A stretch of DNA of 64,000 nucleotides from Medakamo hakoo. Taxonomy: Eukaryota; Chlorophyta; Trebouxiophyceae; Coccomyxaceae. Position numbers and translations under genes: made by a program. Position 1 is the stretch's first letter; each line of letters begins with the position of its first letter. The notes beneath the pieces are model-generated. The model was given only the letters and a program-made list of their open reading frames with translations, had not been told where the DNA came from and searched no databases. Positions 51,372-61,387 of this stretch are shown here, in pieces. The stretch is from contig CP089463.1 in NCBI GenBank assembly GCA_026636295.1, forward strand, positions 620,001-684,000, read 5' to 3'.

Positions 51372-51537
51372 TGGGGGCAGGGGAGTGGTGGATGGGAGCG
51401 GGCGGCGGTGCAACGACGGCTCTCTCTTCTCTCTCCCTCTCCCACACACACACACGACATCCGCCCCCGGCCGGGCGCGCCCAGCTCTCACCCTTTTTTT
51501 CCGACACTGCCCAGGGCCTGCTGCGCAGTCTCAATCA

Positions 51538-54500
51538 ATGACCACCAGGCTGCCCGTGAACCGGGGAGGCCGGGATGCAGCAGCGTCGGCGCCCGAACGA
51601 GCGCGGCCGACGCTCGGCATTGGCCGCCGCCCGGCCGCGCCGCCGCCGTCGCGGACCGTGGCTGCCGCAGGTGAGGAGCGTTTTTGGACTCCCTTTTTCG
51701 CTGGCGTCTAGAGCAATGCCTGGTGTGGTGTCAGGCATGGAATGCATGGGCGTGGCGGGGCGTGCCAGGCCTCCGCTCCGCGTCCCGGAGATGGCCCCGG
51801 GCCGACGCTCTGGCATTGGCTCGCTCGCCCCGCTCCCGCTCCCGCGCAGCCTGCTCGCAGCCTGCTCTCCTCCTCTCGCCGCCGCGCCCGGCGATGGTCA
51901 GACACCCGGCATCAGACTTGCAGAGAGGCGGACATGGTGTCGCGTGCGTGAAACCCCCGGCAATTGCCCCCTCCTCCCTGTGCCGACGACGCATGCCAGG
52001 GGAGCGCACGCGGGCGCACCATCCATCCACCCCCCCGGCCGCCGCACCCACCAACCCTCGCCCCATCATCCTTCCGGTCCTCACACACACACCCACACCG
52101 CCCGCCCGCCCGCCCGCCCACACGCCCTCACCAGCCGAGCGCACCATGTACCGGTCAGACGGCGCCGAACACCTGGGCTCCGCCCTCACCCAGGTCCGGC
52201 ACCGCCCCTTTCCCGGGCCGCCGCCGGGCACGGGCCCGCCGCTCCGCGTCCTGCCCGTCGGCGGCCTCGGCGAAATCGGCATGAACTGCATGCTGGTCGG
52301 CGTCTACGACCGGTACGTGCTGATTGATGCTGGCCTGATGTTTCCAGAGTACGTTTGTGTGCGTGTGTGTGTGCGCGGGAGGAAAGGGCCACTCACGCGC
52401 GCCGCGCGCCCCCCCCCCCTCCCTCCCCTCACCGTCCCCGTCCCACCCCCCACCACCCCCCCACCCCACCCCCACCCCCACCCCAGCTTCACCGACCTGG
52501 GCATGCAAAAAGTGTTGCCCGACACCTCCTTCCTCGCCCAGTGGCGCGACCGCATCGAGGCCGTCTTCATCACGCACGGGCACGAAGACCACATCGGCGC
52601 GCTGCCGTGGGTGCTGCCCGCCCTGGACCCGGGCACGCCCGTGTGCGCGGGGCCGTTTGCCATGCAGCTCGTCAAGCGCCGGCTCATGGAGTACAACTTG
52701 TGGGGGGACGGCTCCCGCTTCAAGACCTTTGACATGCGGCAACGCTTCCCGCTGGGGCCCTTTGAGTGCGAGCCGCTGCGCGTGACGCACTCCATCCCCG
52801 ACTGCGCCGGCTTCGTCCTGCGGTCGGAGCACGGGGCCATCGTGCACACGGGCGACTGGAAGATCGACGAACACCCGCTGGACGGCGAGACGTTTGACCG
52901 GGCCGGCTTCGAGGCCCTGGCGGCCGAGGGCGTCGCCCTCTTCATGTCCGACTCCACAAACGTCCTGTCGCCCGGCCGCACGCTGTCGGAGGCGGAAGTC
53001 GAGAAGAACCTGGCGGCCGCCGTCGCGGCGCACGCGGGCAAGGGGCGCATCGTCGCCACCCAGTTCGCGTCCAACGTGCACCGCCTGGGCGCGGTGAAGC
53101 GGGCGGCCGACGCGGCCGGGCGCAAGGTCTGTTTCATGGGGCTGTCGCTCAACACCTACCTCGCGGCCGCCGCGCGCGTCGGCCTGGCGCCGTTCGACCC
53201 GGCGGACCTGGTCTCCCCCGCCGACGCGGCGGGCATGGACCCGTCCGAACTCCTTGTCGTCACGACCGGGTCCCAGGCCGAGCCGCGGGCGGCGCTGGCG
53301 CTGGCCGCCCACGGCGCGTCGCCCGTCCTCAAGCTCGGCCCGTCCGACCTCGTCCTCTACTCCGCAAAAGTCATCCCGGGCAACGAGCCCCGCGTCGCGG
53401 CCATGATGAACGCGGTCGCGGCCCGGGGCGCGTCCATCGTGCAGGGCCGGGACGCCGGCCTGCACTCGTCCGGCCACGCGTGCAGGGGCGAGCTGGAGGA
53501 AGTGCTGAAACTTGTCAAGCCGCACCACTTCCTGCCCGTCCACGGCGAGTACGCTTTCCTGTGTGAGCACGCCGCGCTGGCCCAACGGCTGGGCGTGCGC
53601 AACACGTCCGTCATTCGCAATGGTCAGATGCTGGGCATTGCGCCCACCGGGTCCGCGGCGCGGGTGTCGGGCTCGCCGCTGGTGGGCGGGGCCGGGACGC
53701 CGGGCCCGCCCGGCCCCGGCGGCGCGCCCGCGTACTCGGCCTCCGTCCTGGGCACCGCCCAGCTGACCCTCTTTTACAATGACGGCCACCGTGGCACGGG
53801 CACGGCGGGCGAGATGGCGCTGGACGAACGGTCCCGCCTGGCGACGGAGGGCGTGGTCGTCGCCGCGGTCGACGTGCTGAGGACCGGCGCGCCGGGCGGG
53901 CGCGGCGGCCCGGCCGGCTCGGCGCCCGCGGCCGACGGCGACGCCTCTCCGGCCACGCCGCGCCTGCGCGCCCGGGTCCGCGTCACCACCCGCGCCATGT
54001 GGACGGACGAGGGCCGGCTGCTCGCGCGCTTTGTGCGCGCGGCGGAGGCGGCGGTCTCGCGCCTGCCGCCCGACGCGCTCATCGTCGCGGTCGAGCGCGT
54101 CGTGGCCGAGGCCCTGCGCCGCGAGGCCCGGTCCTACAACGCCCGCCGGCCGGAAGTCGTGGTCATCGCCCACGAGTTCGACCCGCGGGCGGGCGCGGTC
54201 ACAGCCCGGCGCGGGGGCGGGGGCGCCGGCGCCGCCGGCCCGGCGGGCGGCAAGGGCGCGCCCACCAACACCGACCGGCGCGGGCGCGAGGGCGGCGGCG
54301 GCCGGGCCGCTGAGCGCTCCCCTCCCGCAGGCGCGGCCGGCGCGGCCGCGTCCTCCGCCCGGGGCCGGTCCGCGCCTGTCCGCGGCGGGGAGAGCGACGG
54401 CGGCGCCGGCTTCTCCGGGTCGGACGCGTCGGACTCTGAAGGCGGCGGTGGCGGTGGCGGTGGCCGGGGCGGGCGTGGGCGCGGTGGGCGCGGGAGCGGT

Positions 54501-54668
54501 GGTGGCCGCGGCCGCGGCCGCGGCGGTGCAGGTGCTGCCGCGACGGCCGGCGGCCCGCCGACCGCCGTCCCCGCCCCCGAATCCGTGCTCAAGCGGCGTA
54601 AAGCAGCCAACCCACGGGAAGACCCGGGCGCGGCGGCGGCGGCGGGCATCGACGTGGAGTACGGGTGA
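51538..54668 (+). CDS. RNJ: Plastid RNase J with Arg/Gly-rich tail
   Basis: Exons 51538-51670, 52135-52348 and 52487-54668 encode 842 aa. Exon 1 (MTTRLPVNRGGRDAAASAPE and on) is rich in Arg/Ala/Ser, like a plastid transit peptide. The core begins LRVLPVGGLGEIGMNCMLVG. Metallo-beta-lactamase motif 2 is THGHEDHIGALPW near residue 145. HTGDWKIDEHPLDG, LFMSDSTNVLSPGRT, ATQFASNVHRLGAV, TTGSQAEPRAALALAA, GLHSSGHACRGELEEVL and HHFLPVHGEYAFL complete the beta-CASP active site. RNase J is a 5'-3' exo- and endonuclease that trims chloroplast transcripts. The C-terminus is an acidic Ser patch then RGRGG-type repeats, with no visible Myb-like (GT-1) domain as found in land plants. The first intron (464 bases) is long for this window. 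Confidence 0.92.
51671..52134 (+). other. Long first intron of RNase J
   Basis: At 464 bases this is the longest intron in the window. It separates the targeting exon from the enzyme. The last 150 bases are C-rich with CACACA and CCCGCCCG runs before CTCACCAG. The alternative is that exon 1 belongs to another small gene and RNase J starts at the ATG at 52146; the matching phase (GCAG|...CCAG|CC) favours one gene. Confidence 0.6.
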
Positions 54669-54791
54669 GGAAAAAACAGGGGGGGGGGTGAGGAGCGGGG
54701 GTGGGATGGGAGGCGTGGGATGGCGGCGGGGCGAGGGGGGCGTGGCACCAAGTGACACTGAAAAAAAAACCTGCCGGACTGTTTTCATTTT

Positions 54792-56405
54792 TCATCCTCG
54801 CCTGCTGGCCAGCAGTGCGGCCGCCGCGTCCGCGACCTCGCCCGGCGCCGGCACGACGTCCGCGCGCGTGACGGCTTCCACGCACGCCTCCGTCGCGCAC
54901 CCGCCCCCGCCCGCCCCCCACCCGCCCCCGCCAAAGCGTGCCGCGTCCCGCCCGTCCGCCCACGCCACGTGCGCCCGACTCGTCCCGCGCCAGGACGCGT
55001 GCTCGACGTCTCCCAGCGCGCGCGCCATCGCAGAGAAAGTGGCGTCCAACCCGCCCCAGGCCCAGCCCCAGGGCAGGAGTTCCAGGAGGGCCGCGCCAGG
55101 TGGCAGGAGGGCGGCGGCTGCAAGTGCAGACGTGTGCGGGCCGACGACCAAGTCCGCGCCCGCCAGGGCCGCCAGCTGTTGCGCCACCGGCGTGGTATCA
55201 GTGAAGGACGCGACGGTGAGCGAGGACGCGTTGGTGGACGAGGTCAGGGCGGACGCCAGGGCCGAGCCCGCCAGGACGCGGCGGTTGGACGCCTTGGCGA
55301 GGAAAAGGATGGCCGGGCGGCGGCGAGGGTTAGGGTTGGGGCCGGCCGGCCGGCGGGCCGGCACCTCCGTGCCCGCCGCCCGCCAAAACGCCGCACGGAA
55401 GTCCCGGGCCATGCCCTCGCCCACGGTCGCGCCCATGGGTGTGCCTGGCGGGGGTTCCCGCGGCACGACGACGGTCTCAAAGCGGAGCCAGGCGCCCGGC
55501 GGCACGCCTTCCAGCGGCGCGCCGGGGCGCGCGCGCACAGTCGCCGGCGCGGCCGGGTCGGCAAGCCCGGCGTGGTGCCCCCCACCCTCCGCCGCCTCGG
55601 CTTGAAAGTGCAGGGGCGGGAGGGCGGCTTTTCCGGTCGGGCCTCCAGCCGCCAGGCCGGCCACCAGCGCCGTCCGCACCCACTCGCCCGCGGCGGACCG
55701 GGGCGCGTGCAGGACGACCAGCCTGTCCACCCTCCCCCCTCTCCCTCCGCTCCCTCCCCTCTCCCGCAGCGCGGCGCCCAGGCCCAACGCGGCCTCGGCC
55801 CAGTGGCCAATGGCGGTCGGGTGCAGGAAGAACCGGTAGTCGAGCAGGGCGGTCGTGCCCGGGATGGTGCGGGCGGGCGGCGCGGCGGCGGCGGCCGCCT
55901 CCGCCCAGGCGGTCGGATCGGTGACGCGCAACCGCCGCACGCGCACGTGCGCGCTGGCCGCCCACCCCTCATCCGGTGGGGCGGGCGATGATGAGCCGTT
56001 GACCAGGGCGTACCACGCGCCGTCTGCATGCCACAGGTTGGTGAAGGTGCAGGCGGCAGGGGTGCAGGACGCGGCGGTGGCGAGGGAGGAGGGAGGGGGG
56101 GAGGGCGGCCGGCGGCGCGCCGGCGCGGAGGGCAGGTCGCACGCCGCGGGCCTTTTGGATCCCGTCCGCCAGCCTCGGCCGCTCCAGGTGGGCGTCGAGT
56201 ATGTGTATCCGGCTTCAGCTGACCAGGACCACGCGCAGGACGGCGGGAAAGGGCCGAGGAACGGGGGTGGGCGCGGGGCCGTAACTCCGCCGCGCCGGGC
56301 GGTGGTCGCGGCGAGCGCGGCGGCAAGGGCGGCGACGGCCAGGGGCGCGGCCCACCACCGCACCGGAGCTGAGGGCTCGCGGCGTGCTGGAGGGGCAACC
56401 GTCAT
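54792..56405 (-). CDS. GT61-family glycosyltransferase, type II membrane protein
   Basis: A single exon of 537 aa with ATG at 56405. A signal anchor lies at about residues 20-40 (WWAAPLAVAALAAALAA). The lumenal part includes CTFTNLWHADGAWYALVNG, ARTIPGTTALLDYRFFLHPT, AIGHWAEAALGLGAAL, LRFETVVVPREPPPG and the C-terminal GADLVVGPHTSALAAAALLP with GAALLELLPWGWAW. The last block (GPHxxxL then 'ExxP') is the GT61 signature shared by plant beta-1,2-xylosyltransferase and EOGT. Location in the Golgi or ER and action on glycoproteins or wall glycans is the family norm; the donor sugar cannot be told. It is convergent with RNase J and divergent from DENR. Confidence 0.8.
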   Translation of the reverse strand: MTVAPPARREPSAPVRWWAAPLAVAALAAALAATTARRGGVTAPRPPPFLGPFPPSCAWSWSAEAGYTYSTPTWSGRGWRTGSKRPAACDLPSAPARRRPPSPPPSSLATAASCTPAACTFTNLWHADGAWYALVNGSSSPAPPDEGWAASAHVRVRRLRVTDPTAWAEAAAAAAPPARTIPGTTALLDYRFFLHPTAIGHWAEAALGLGAALRERGGSGGRGGRVDRLVVLHAPRSAAGEWVRTALVAGLAAGGPTGKAALPPLHFQAEAAEGGGHHAGLADPAAPATVRARPGAPLEGVPPGAWLRFETVVVPREPPPGTPMGATVGEGMARDFRAAFWRAAGTEVPARRPAGPNPNPRRRPAILFLAKASNRRVLAGSALASALTSSTNASSLTVASFTDTTPVAQQLAALAGADLVVGPHTSALAAAALLPPGAALLELLPWGWAWGGLDATFSAMARALGDVEHASWRGTSRAHVAWADGRDAARFGGGGWGAGGGGCATEACVEAVTRADVVPAPGEVADAAAALLASRRG

Positions 56406-56678
56406 TGACAGGGAAGGCGCATGCGTGCTCCCCGGAGTTTCCGGCCCGCGCGCTTTTGCCCAGGCGGCAGGAAACACAGGAGTGATCGGGGCCCCCCCGC
56501 GCGTCGTCACTCTGCCCAAACCCATCGGCACAGGAAAAAAAGAGGCGCGGCGCCCTCGCCTCGGTTCCCTTCCCCACCCAGCCCAGCCCCTCCACCTGCG
56601 TGGAACCGGACATACCCTCCCTCCCTGCATCCTCATCGCATTGAAACAAAGGAGCCCGCCGCCGATCGAAAAACAAAG

Positions 56679-57467
56679 ATGGCCGCTGAGCTTGCTGACG
56701 CGCCGCCGGCCGCGCGCGAACCGCCGCCGCCGCTCGTCGTCGCGTACGACCCGGTCACAGGCATCCCGGCCGAGTTCAATGAGTACCTGCCGACCAATTG
56801 TGATGAGTACAAACGGTGCGTCGGCGTGCGGTGGGCGCAACCAGGTTTCTTCCGCGTGCTCTGCCTTTTTTCTCAACTCGCGCCACCCCCTCCACCCACT
56901 CAAACACGCAGGTGGAAGGCCGCCGGCGGCGCGGCCGGCCCGGCCACCACGTCTGAGGCCGCCGCGCCTGCTGCTGGCGAAGGCGGCGGCGGCGACAGCG
57001 CGGCGGCCGTGACGGCGGGCATGGCGGGCCTGGCCGTGGGTGAGGGCGGTGGCGAGGCCAGTGCTGCTCCTGCCGGCGGCGCCGCCGCCGCGCCTGCGCC
57101 TCCTCCACCCAAAAAACCGGGCAAAAAGAAAAAGGGCGAACCGGAAATCGTCTTGGAAATCACGGCGCGCGGGCGCAAGAAGAGCGTGACCATCATTTCC
57201 GGGATGGACATTTTCGGCATCAAGCTCGGAGAAGCGTCCAAGCTGCTGGGCAAAAAGTTCGCGTGCGGGGCGTCCGTCACGAAGACGGCGGAGGGCAAAG
57301 AACAGGTGGAGGTGCAGGGTGACGTGGCGGCCCGGGCGGCGGCCCTGATCCTGGCGACGTACGCGAAAGAGGCGGCGTCCGGGCCCGCGGGCGTGCCGCT
57401 GGAGGAAGGGCGTTTTTTCATCGTGGAGAGCAAAAAGCGGCGGCCGGCGTTTGGGGAGGCGGAGTAG
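56679..57467 (+). CDS. DENR: Density-regulated protein (DENR), translation re-initiation factor
   Basis: Exons 56679-56815 and 56912-57467 encode 230 aa. The N-terminus VVAYDPVTGIPAEFNEYLP and TNCDEYKRWK matches the DENR entry region, where a metal-binding 'C..C..P.EYC' is usual; only one Cys is left here. A disordered Gly/Ala linker and the basic PPKKPGKKKKGEP lead into the SUI1/eIF1-like domain: EIVLEITARGRKKSVTIISG, MDIFGIKLGEASKLLGKKFA, CGASVTKTAEGKEQVEVQGD. DENR pairs with MCT-1 to release tRNA and recycle 40S subunits after termination. An MCT-1 partner gene is not in the window. It is divergent from GT61 and convergent with EXO1. Confidence 0.93.
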   Translation: MAAELADAPPAAREPPPPLVVAYDPVTGIPAEFNEYLPTNCDEYKRCVGVRWAQPGFFRVLCLFSQLAPPPPPTQTRRWKAAGGAAGPATTSEAAAPAAGEGGGGDSAAAVTAGMAGLAVGEGGGEASAAPAGGAAAAPAPPPPKKPGKKKKGEPEIVLEITARGRKKSVTIISGMDIFGIKLGEASKLLGKKFACGASVTKTAEGKEQVEVQGDVAARAAALILATYAKEAASGPAGVPLEEGRFFIVESKKRRPAFGEAE

Positions 57468-57685
57468 GGGGTGGGAAGAGAGGGAGGCGGTCTCTGTTGC
57501 CCGTGTCTGGTGCTGCGGGAGGATGGGTTGTTCGGAAAACGGGAAAACGGGAAAAAAGCTACACGATTTGAGCACGCGCGCTGCCTGGAAAAACGGAAAA
57601 ACAGAAACGTACGGCGGGGGACTTGGCGCGTCCCCCCCTCAAAAAAATTTAACTGCGTCAGTGCCTCGCGTCCGGCTGCCGCTCT

Positions 57686-60176
57686 TCAATTGCCAAACGC
57701 AAACTGGGCAAAGGGGGCCCGGCCGGACGTCGGCGGCGGCGAGAGGGGTGGCGGCCCGCCGCCGCCGCCTTCTTTTTTCTTCTTCTTCTTCCCGCCGGGC
57801 CAGCCCACGGTCACCGCCGCCGCCGCGGCGGTGGCGACAGCCACGTGGCCTAGTCCACCAAAGGGCACAGGGCCGGGTGGAGGCGAAGCGGCACCACCAC
57901 CACCGCCAAACGCGGGCCGCTTGGGCGGCGGTGTCGCGCCCGACGCGCCGCCGGCAAAGTGTGCCGACCGCCGGCCGCCGCCGCCGCCGCCGCCGGGGCG
58001 GGGCGCCGCGTTCTCATTCCCTCCCGCCGGGCTGGTCGCGTAAAAGTCGCGCCAGCCGGTGGGCGTGGCCCCCCACCGCGGGCCATCGGCGGGCGGAGCC
58101 GCTGTGGCGGCGGCGGGCTGTTGCTCGGCCGGGCTGGTGGCGCCGCCTTCTGCCTCCCCTTCCCCGCCCGCCTGTGCCGCGGCCGCTGCAGCCACCGCCG
58201 CAAAGCACGCCGCAAACGGCGCGCGCTCCTCCGCCAGCGCCCGCTCTAACGCAGCGGGAGAGGGCGGCAGGCTGTCCAGAGGGACGGGTTCTTCTTCTTC
58301 TTCTTCTTTGTCGGCGGCCTCTGCCGCCACCTCCGCCTCCCCGCCCACCACGGCCGGCCCCGACAGGGCGAGCGGGCGGGGCCCCTGCTGGCTGCCGCCC
58401 GCGCTGGCGCCCCCACCGCCGCCGGCGCCGGCGCGGTGCCGGCCCAACCACCCGTCGGGCGGTTGGGACCCCCATCCGCCGGGCCCGTGCAGGGCCGCCC
58501 GCTCCGCAGGCGTCACGCGGGAGTACGGGTGGCTGGGGGAGGCGGTGCCGGGCAAGCCGCCTTCTCCGCCGGCCACGGTCGCCCGGCGCGGCGGCACAAA
58601 CGCGCCGCCGCCCGCGCCACCGTTGGAGGCGGCGTGCCGGGCAAACAGGGCGGCGACGCCGTTGGCTGCCACGGGTAGCGGGCGGGCCAGGCGTGCGGCG
58701 GCGGCGGTCGTGGCGGCGGCAGCGGCTGCAGCCCGGCCCGCGGGTGCAAACGAGAAACGGCCGCCACCGCCTTGGTGGGTGGGCGGCCGGCCGGCCGGCG
58801 GGCGGGCGCCACCGCTCAACACCTCGGCCGGGAAGGGCTCGTGCGTGATGGGGTCCACCCGTCCTTCCGCGATGGCGGCCGCCAAACCCGCCGGCAGCGG
58901 CGGCCCCAGGAACGCGAGCGCGTCGTCGCCGCGTCCGTCCCCCCCGCCGTCGCCCTCCTCACCCCCCGAGTCACCGCCGCCGCCGAGCACCGACCCGTCC
59001 GGCATGGCCAGCCCGCCCGGCGGCAGGGGCGTCACGTGTACCACCCGCCTGTCTGTGGGACAAAACACGCGCTGGTGGCGGAACGTCCAGACAGCGCGGG
59101 CGTGGGCGGCCTCAAAGCCGGGCGGCACGGCCGTCCGCCCGCCCAGGCGCAACGCGCGCAGCACGCGCGCGGCGCTCCGGTGCCGCTTCATGTGGGCGGC
59201 GGCGGTGCGGACGCCGATGCCGGGCAGGCCGACGACAAAGTCACAGCCTGCCAGGGCGCACGTTTCTTGGAGCATGGCCGTGTCGAAGCCGGCCAGGGGC
59301 AGGGAGCGGGAGGCGTGGAAGTCGGCCGCCCGGACAAGCACGCCGTGCCCGCCCCGGTCCATCTTGAAGAAGACGGCGGGGCAGCCGTACGGCAGGAGGT
59401 CGGAGTCCTCCGTGACGACGGCCGCCACGTCGCCCCGGCGGGCCAGGTACGCCATCTGGGCGTCGGCCTCGTACGGCGCGACGAGGAAGGGCACGCCCCG
59501 GGCCTTGAGCGCGGCCGCAAAGCGCATGGCCAGCGCCGGCGAGATGTCGACGGCCCGGCGGTAACAGTCCAGCGCGGCGGCCTCGTTGCCGGCGGCGGCG
59601 TGGGCGCGGGCGCGGGCCAGGGCGTCGGCTCGGTTGCTGTGGGTTGGTGGAGGCGGCCCAGGTGCGTGAGCGGGGTGGGGCGGGGGGCACAGCGCGGCGC
59701 AGGTTTGCCTGGAAAAAAAAACAGAGGGAAAAAAATAAACGCACCGGTGCCGGGACGCTTCCTCCGCCGCTTTCGCCGGCAGGCGGCCACCGTCAAAGAC
59801 GATGACCGGGCGGACGCCCGCGCGTAGCATGGTTTCCACGCGGTCCATGCAGTAGTGGACGTAGCTGATGGGCGTTTTGTGTTGGGGCGGGGCGGTGGGA
59901 GGAGTGCGGAGGTTGAAAGCGAGGGGGGCGCGCAGCCAATTGAGCGGTCCGTCTGTCGGCCTGCGTCCGCGCCCACTCCCCGCCCGCCATCCCTCTCCCT
60001 CCACGCGAAACTCACGCGACCGTGTGCACGCCCTCGCACAGCTCGCGCGCGCAGCTGTACGAGCCCTTGTGCAGCCAGCAGTAGGCGTCGACGGCGACAG
60101 CCGAGCCGGCAAAGGCCGAAACGTGGGCGGGGCGGGCCACGTCCTTGAGGGCGGGCAGCAGGCCGGGGACGCCCAT
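57686..60176 (-). CDS. EXO1: Exonuclease 1-like XPG/Rad2 family nuclease
   Basis: Exons 60016-60176, 59745-59864 and 57686-59636 encode 743 aa. The start MGVPGLLPALKDVARPAHVS and AVAVDAYCWLHKG, CARELCEG are EXO1-type. YVHYCMDRVETMLRAGVRPV and IVFDGGRLPAKAAEE give a metal-binding Asp. FLVAPYEADAQMAYLARRGD, VVTEDSDLLPYGCPAVFFKM and GCDFVVGLPGIGVRTA complete the XPG-I acidic cluster and the helix-two-turn-helix region. WTFRHQRVFCP and HVTPLPPG follow as in EXO1. The last 350 residues are disordered, Gly/Ala/Pro-rich. EXO1 resects DNA 5'-3' in mismatch and double-strand-break repair. Intron phases are 2 and 2. It is divergent from the gene at 60364. Confidence 0.92.
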
Positions 60177-60363
60177 GGTTGTGTGTGTGGCCGAGTGCGT
60201 TGAGAGGCCGCGCGCGTCACTCCCTGTTGAGGGAGGAGAAGCGGGCGTGCCCTCTTTTTCGCAGACCGAGCGCAAAAAAAACTGCGGTCTGTCTCTCAGA
60301 CGAAGTTTTCTAAAATTCGTAAAAGCGGAAAACAAGGGGCGAGCCCCGCGCCGCCCGAGAATA

Positions 60364-60945
60364 ATGCCGACCCGCCGCGCTGCCGCGCTGCCGCTGGAAG
60401 GTTCCGCACCCGAACCAGCCGGGTGCCGTCCAGCCGCTCAAGATCCGCCGTCCCCGCCTCGCGCCGCGCGCCCGTCGTCTCGGTGCCGCCCGACCGACGC
60501 GTCGCCGCTGCTCCCGCGGCAGCTGCTGCCCGCCTTTGAGCAGGCCCTGTCCTTGGGGCGCGACGAAGAGGAGCGGACGCCCGCGCCGCCTGGGGGTGCC
60601 GGCCGGGCACGGGCCGGGTCGACGCGCGGCCGGGAGACGCACCAATCCGCAGCTGGTGGCCGCGTTTTCAAGCGGACCCGCAGCCTGTCGTCCCTCTCGC
60701 CTAGCACCAGCGGCGACGTCGACGTCGACGGCGGTCCGGCCGGCTTACACGGCGGCGGCTTTGCCTGCCTGCCCCGGTCGCCGCCGCCCCGGCGCAAGGC
60801 CGCTGGCGGTGGGACGTGGCTGGCGCCGCCGCCCCCGCCTCGCGGTGGTGCGACCCGCGCGGGAGGCGGTGGCAAGGCGCGCGCGACAGCCGCCGCCGCC
60901 ACGCTGCGCCCGGCCCGCCGCGCCCGCACCCAGCAGCGACAGTAG
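60364..60945 (+). CDS. Unknown basic, disordered protein
   Basis: A single exon of 193 aa. It is Pro/Arg/Ala-rich with a helix-like PRQLLPAFEQALSLGRDEEE, a basic-Ser segment GRVFKRTRSLSSLSPSTSGD, and an Arg-rich end (RPARRARTQQRQ). The FKRTRSLSSLSP segment could be a kinase target or nuclear signal. I do not recognise a family. Support is codon composition, a clean ATG and its divergent position to EXO1 with a 187-base gap; a long ORF is expected by chance at this GC content, so the call is tentative. Confidence 0.42.
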   Translation: MPTRRAAALPLEGSAPEPAGCRPAAQDPPSPPRAARPSSRCRPTDASPLLPRQLLPAFEQALSLGRDEEERTPAPPGGAGRARAGSTRGRETHQSAAGGRVFKRTRSLSSLSPSTSGDVDVDGGPAGLHGGGFACLPRSPPPRRKAAGGGTWLAPPPPPRGGATRAGGGGKARATAAAATLRPARRARTQQRQ

Positions 60946-61387
60946 ATGATGTTTGAGTGTGTGTGTGATGGTCGAGGCTCCCCCCAATCAAAACCAAAAA
61001 GAAAACGCACTGCTTTTTTTTCTTTCTTTCGAAAACACGCACTGGCGCGTCACGCCCAGAAAAGAGCGGAGAGGGGGAGAGGGAGAAGCGCCTGCAAGAA
61101 ACACAATGGCGCGCCCTTTTCCCCTCGTTTGTTTAGAACACAGTCAGCGCGGAGAATCACAGTCACACTACGCCAAGAAAGAGGGGGCGGAGGCGGGAGT
61201 TTTCCGACCTCTTCTTCTCACCACCCACGCACCCATCCATCCCCACCACGACAAAAGAAATGAAAGACACGGGCCACGCACCACCGCACACGCACGCGCA
61301 CACACGCATATCTGCTAAGACAATAAAAAAGGAAGACAAGGCGGGGAGTTGACTCAAAACACACCAGAACGCAAAGCACAAAACCTC
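60946..61387. other. AC- and AG-rich spacer between convergent genes
   Basis: About 440 bases, noticeably AT-richer than neighbouring genes, lie between the stop of the unknown gene and that of the C2-lipase. Plus-strand sequence is rich in A and C with ACACAC runs, so the minus strand is G/T-rich, as is common downstream of genes here. No gene is seen. Confidence 0.55.

Noticed and set aside
55321-55345. Telomere-like GGGTTAGGGTTGGGG text
   Set aside because: Fewer than two units occur, inside GT61 coding sequence, so it is not an interstitial telomere array.
56406-57575. Continuation of the GT61 open frame across DENR on the minus strand
   Set aside because: The frame is open by chance at high GC. 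The ATG at 56405 is followed directly by a signal anchor, while the extension overlaps DENR exons.
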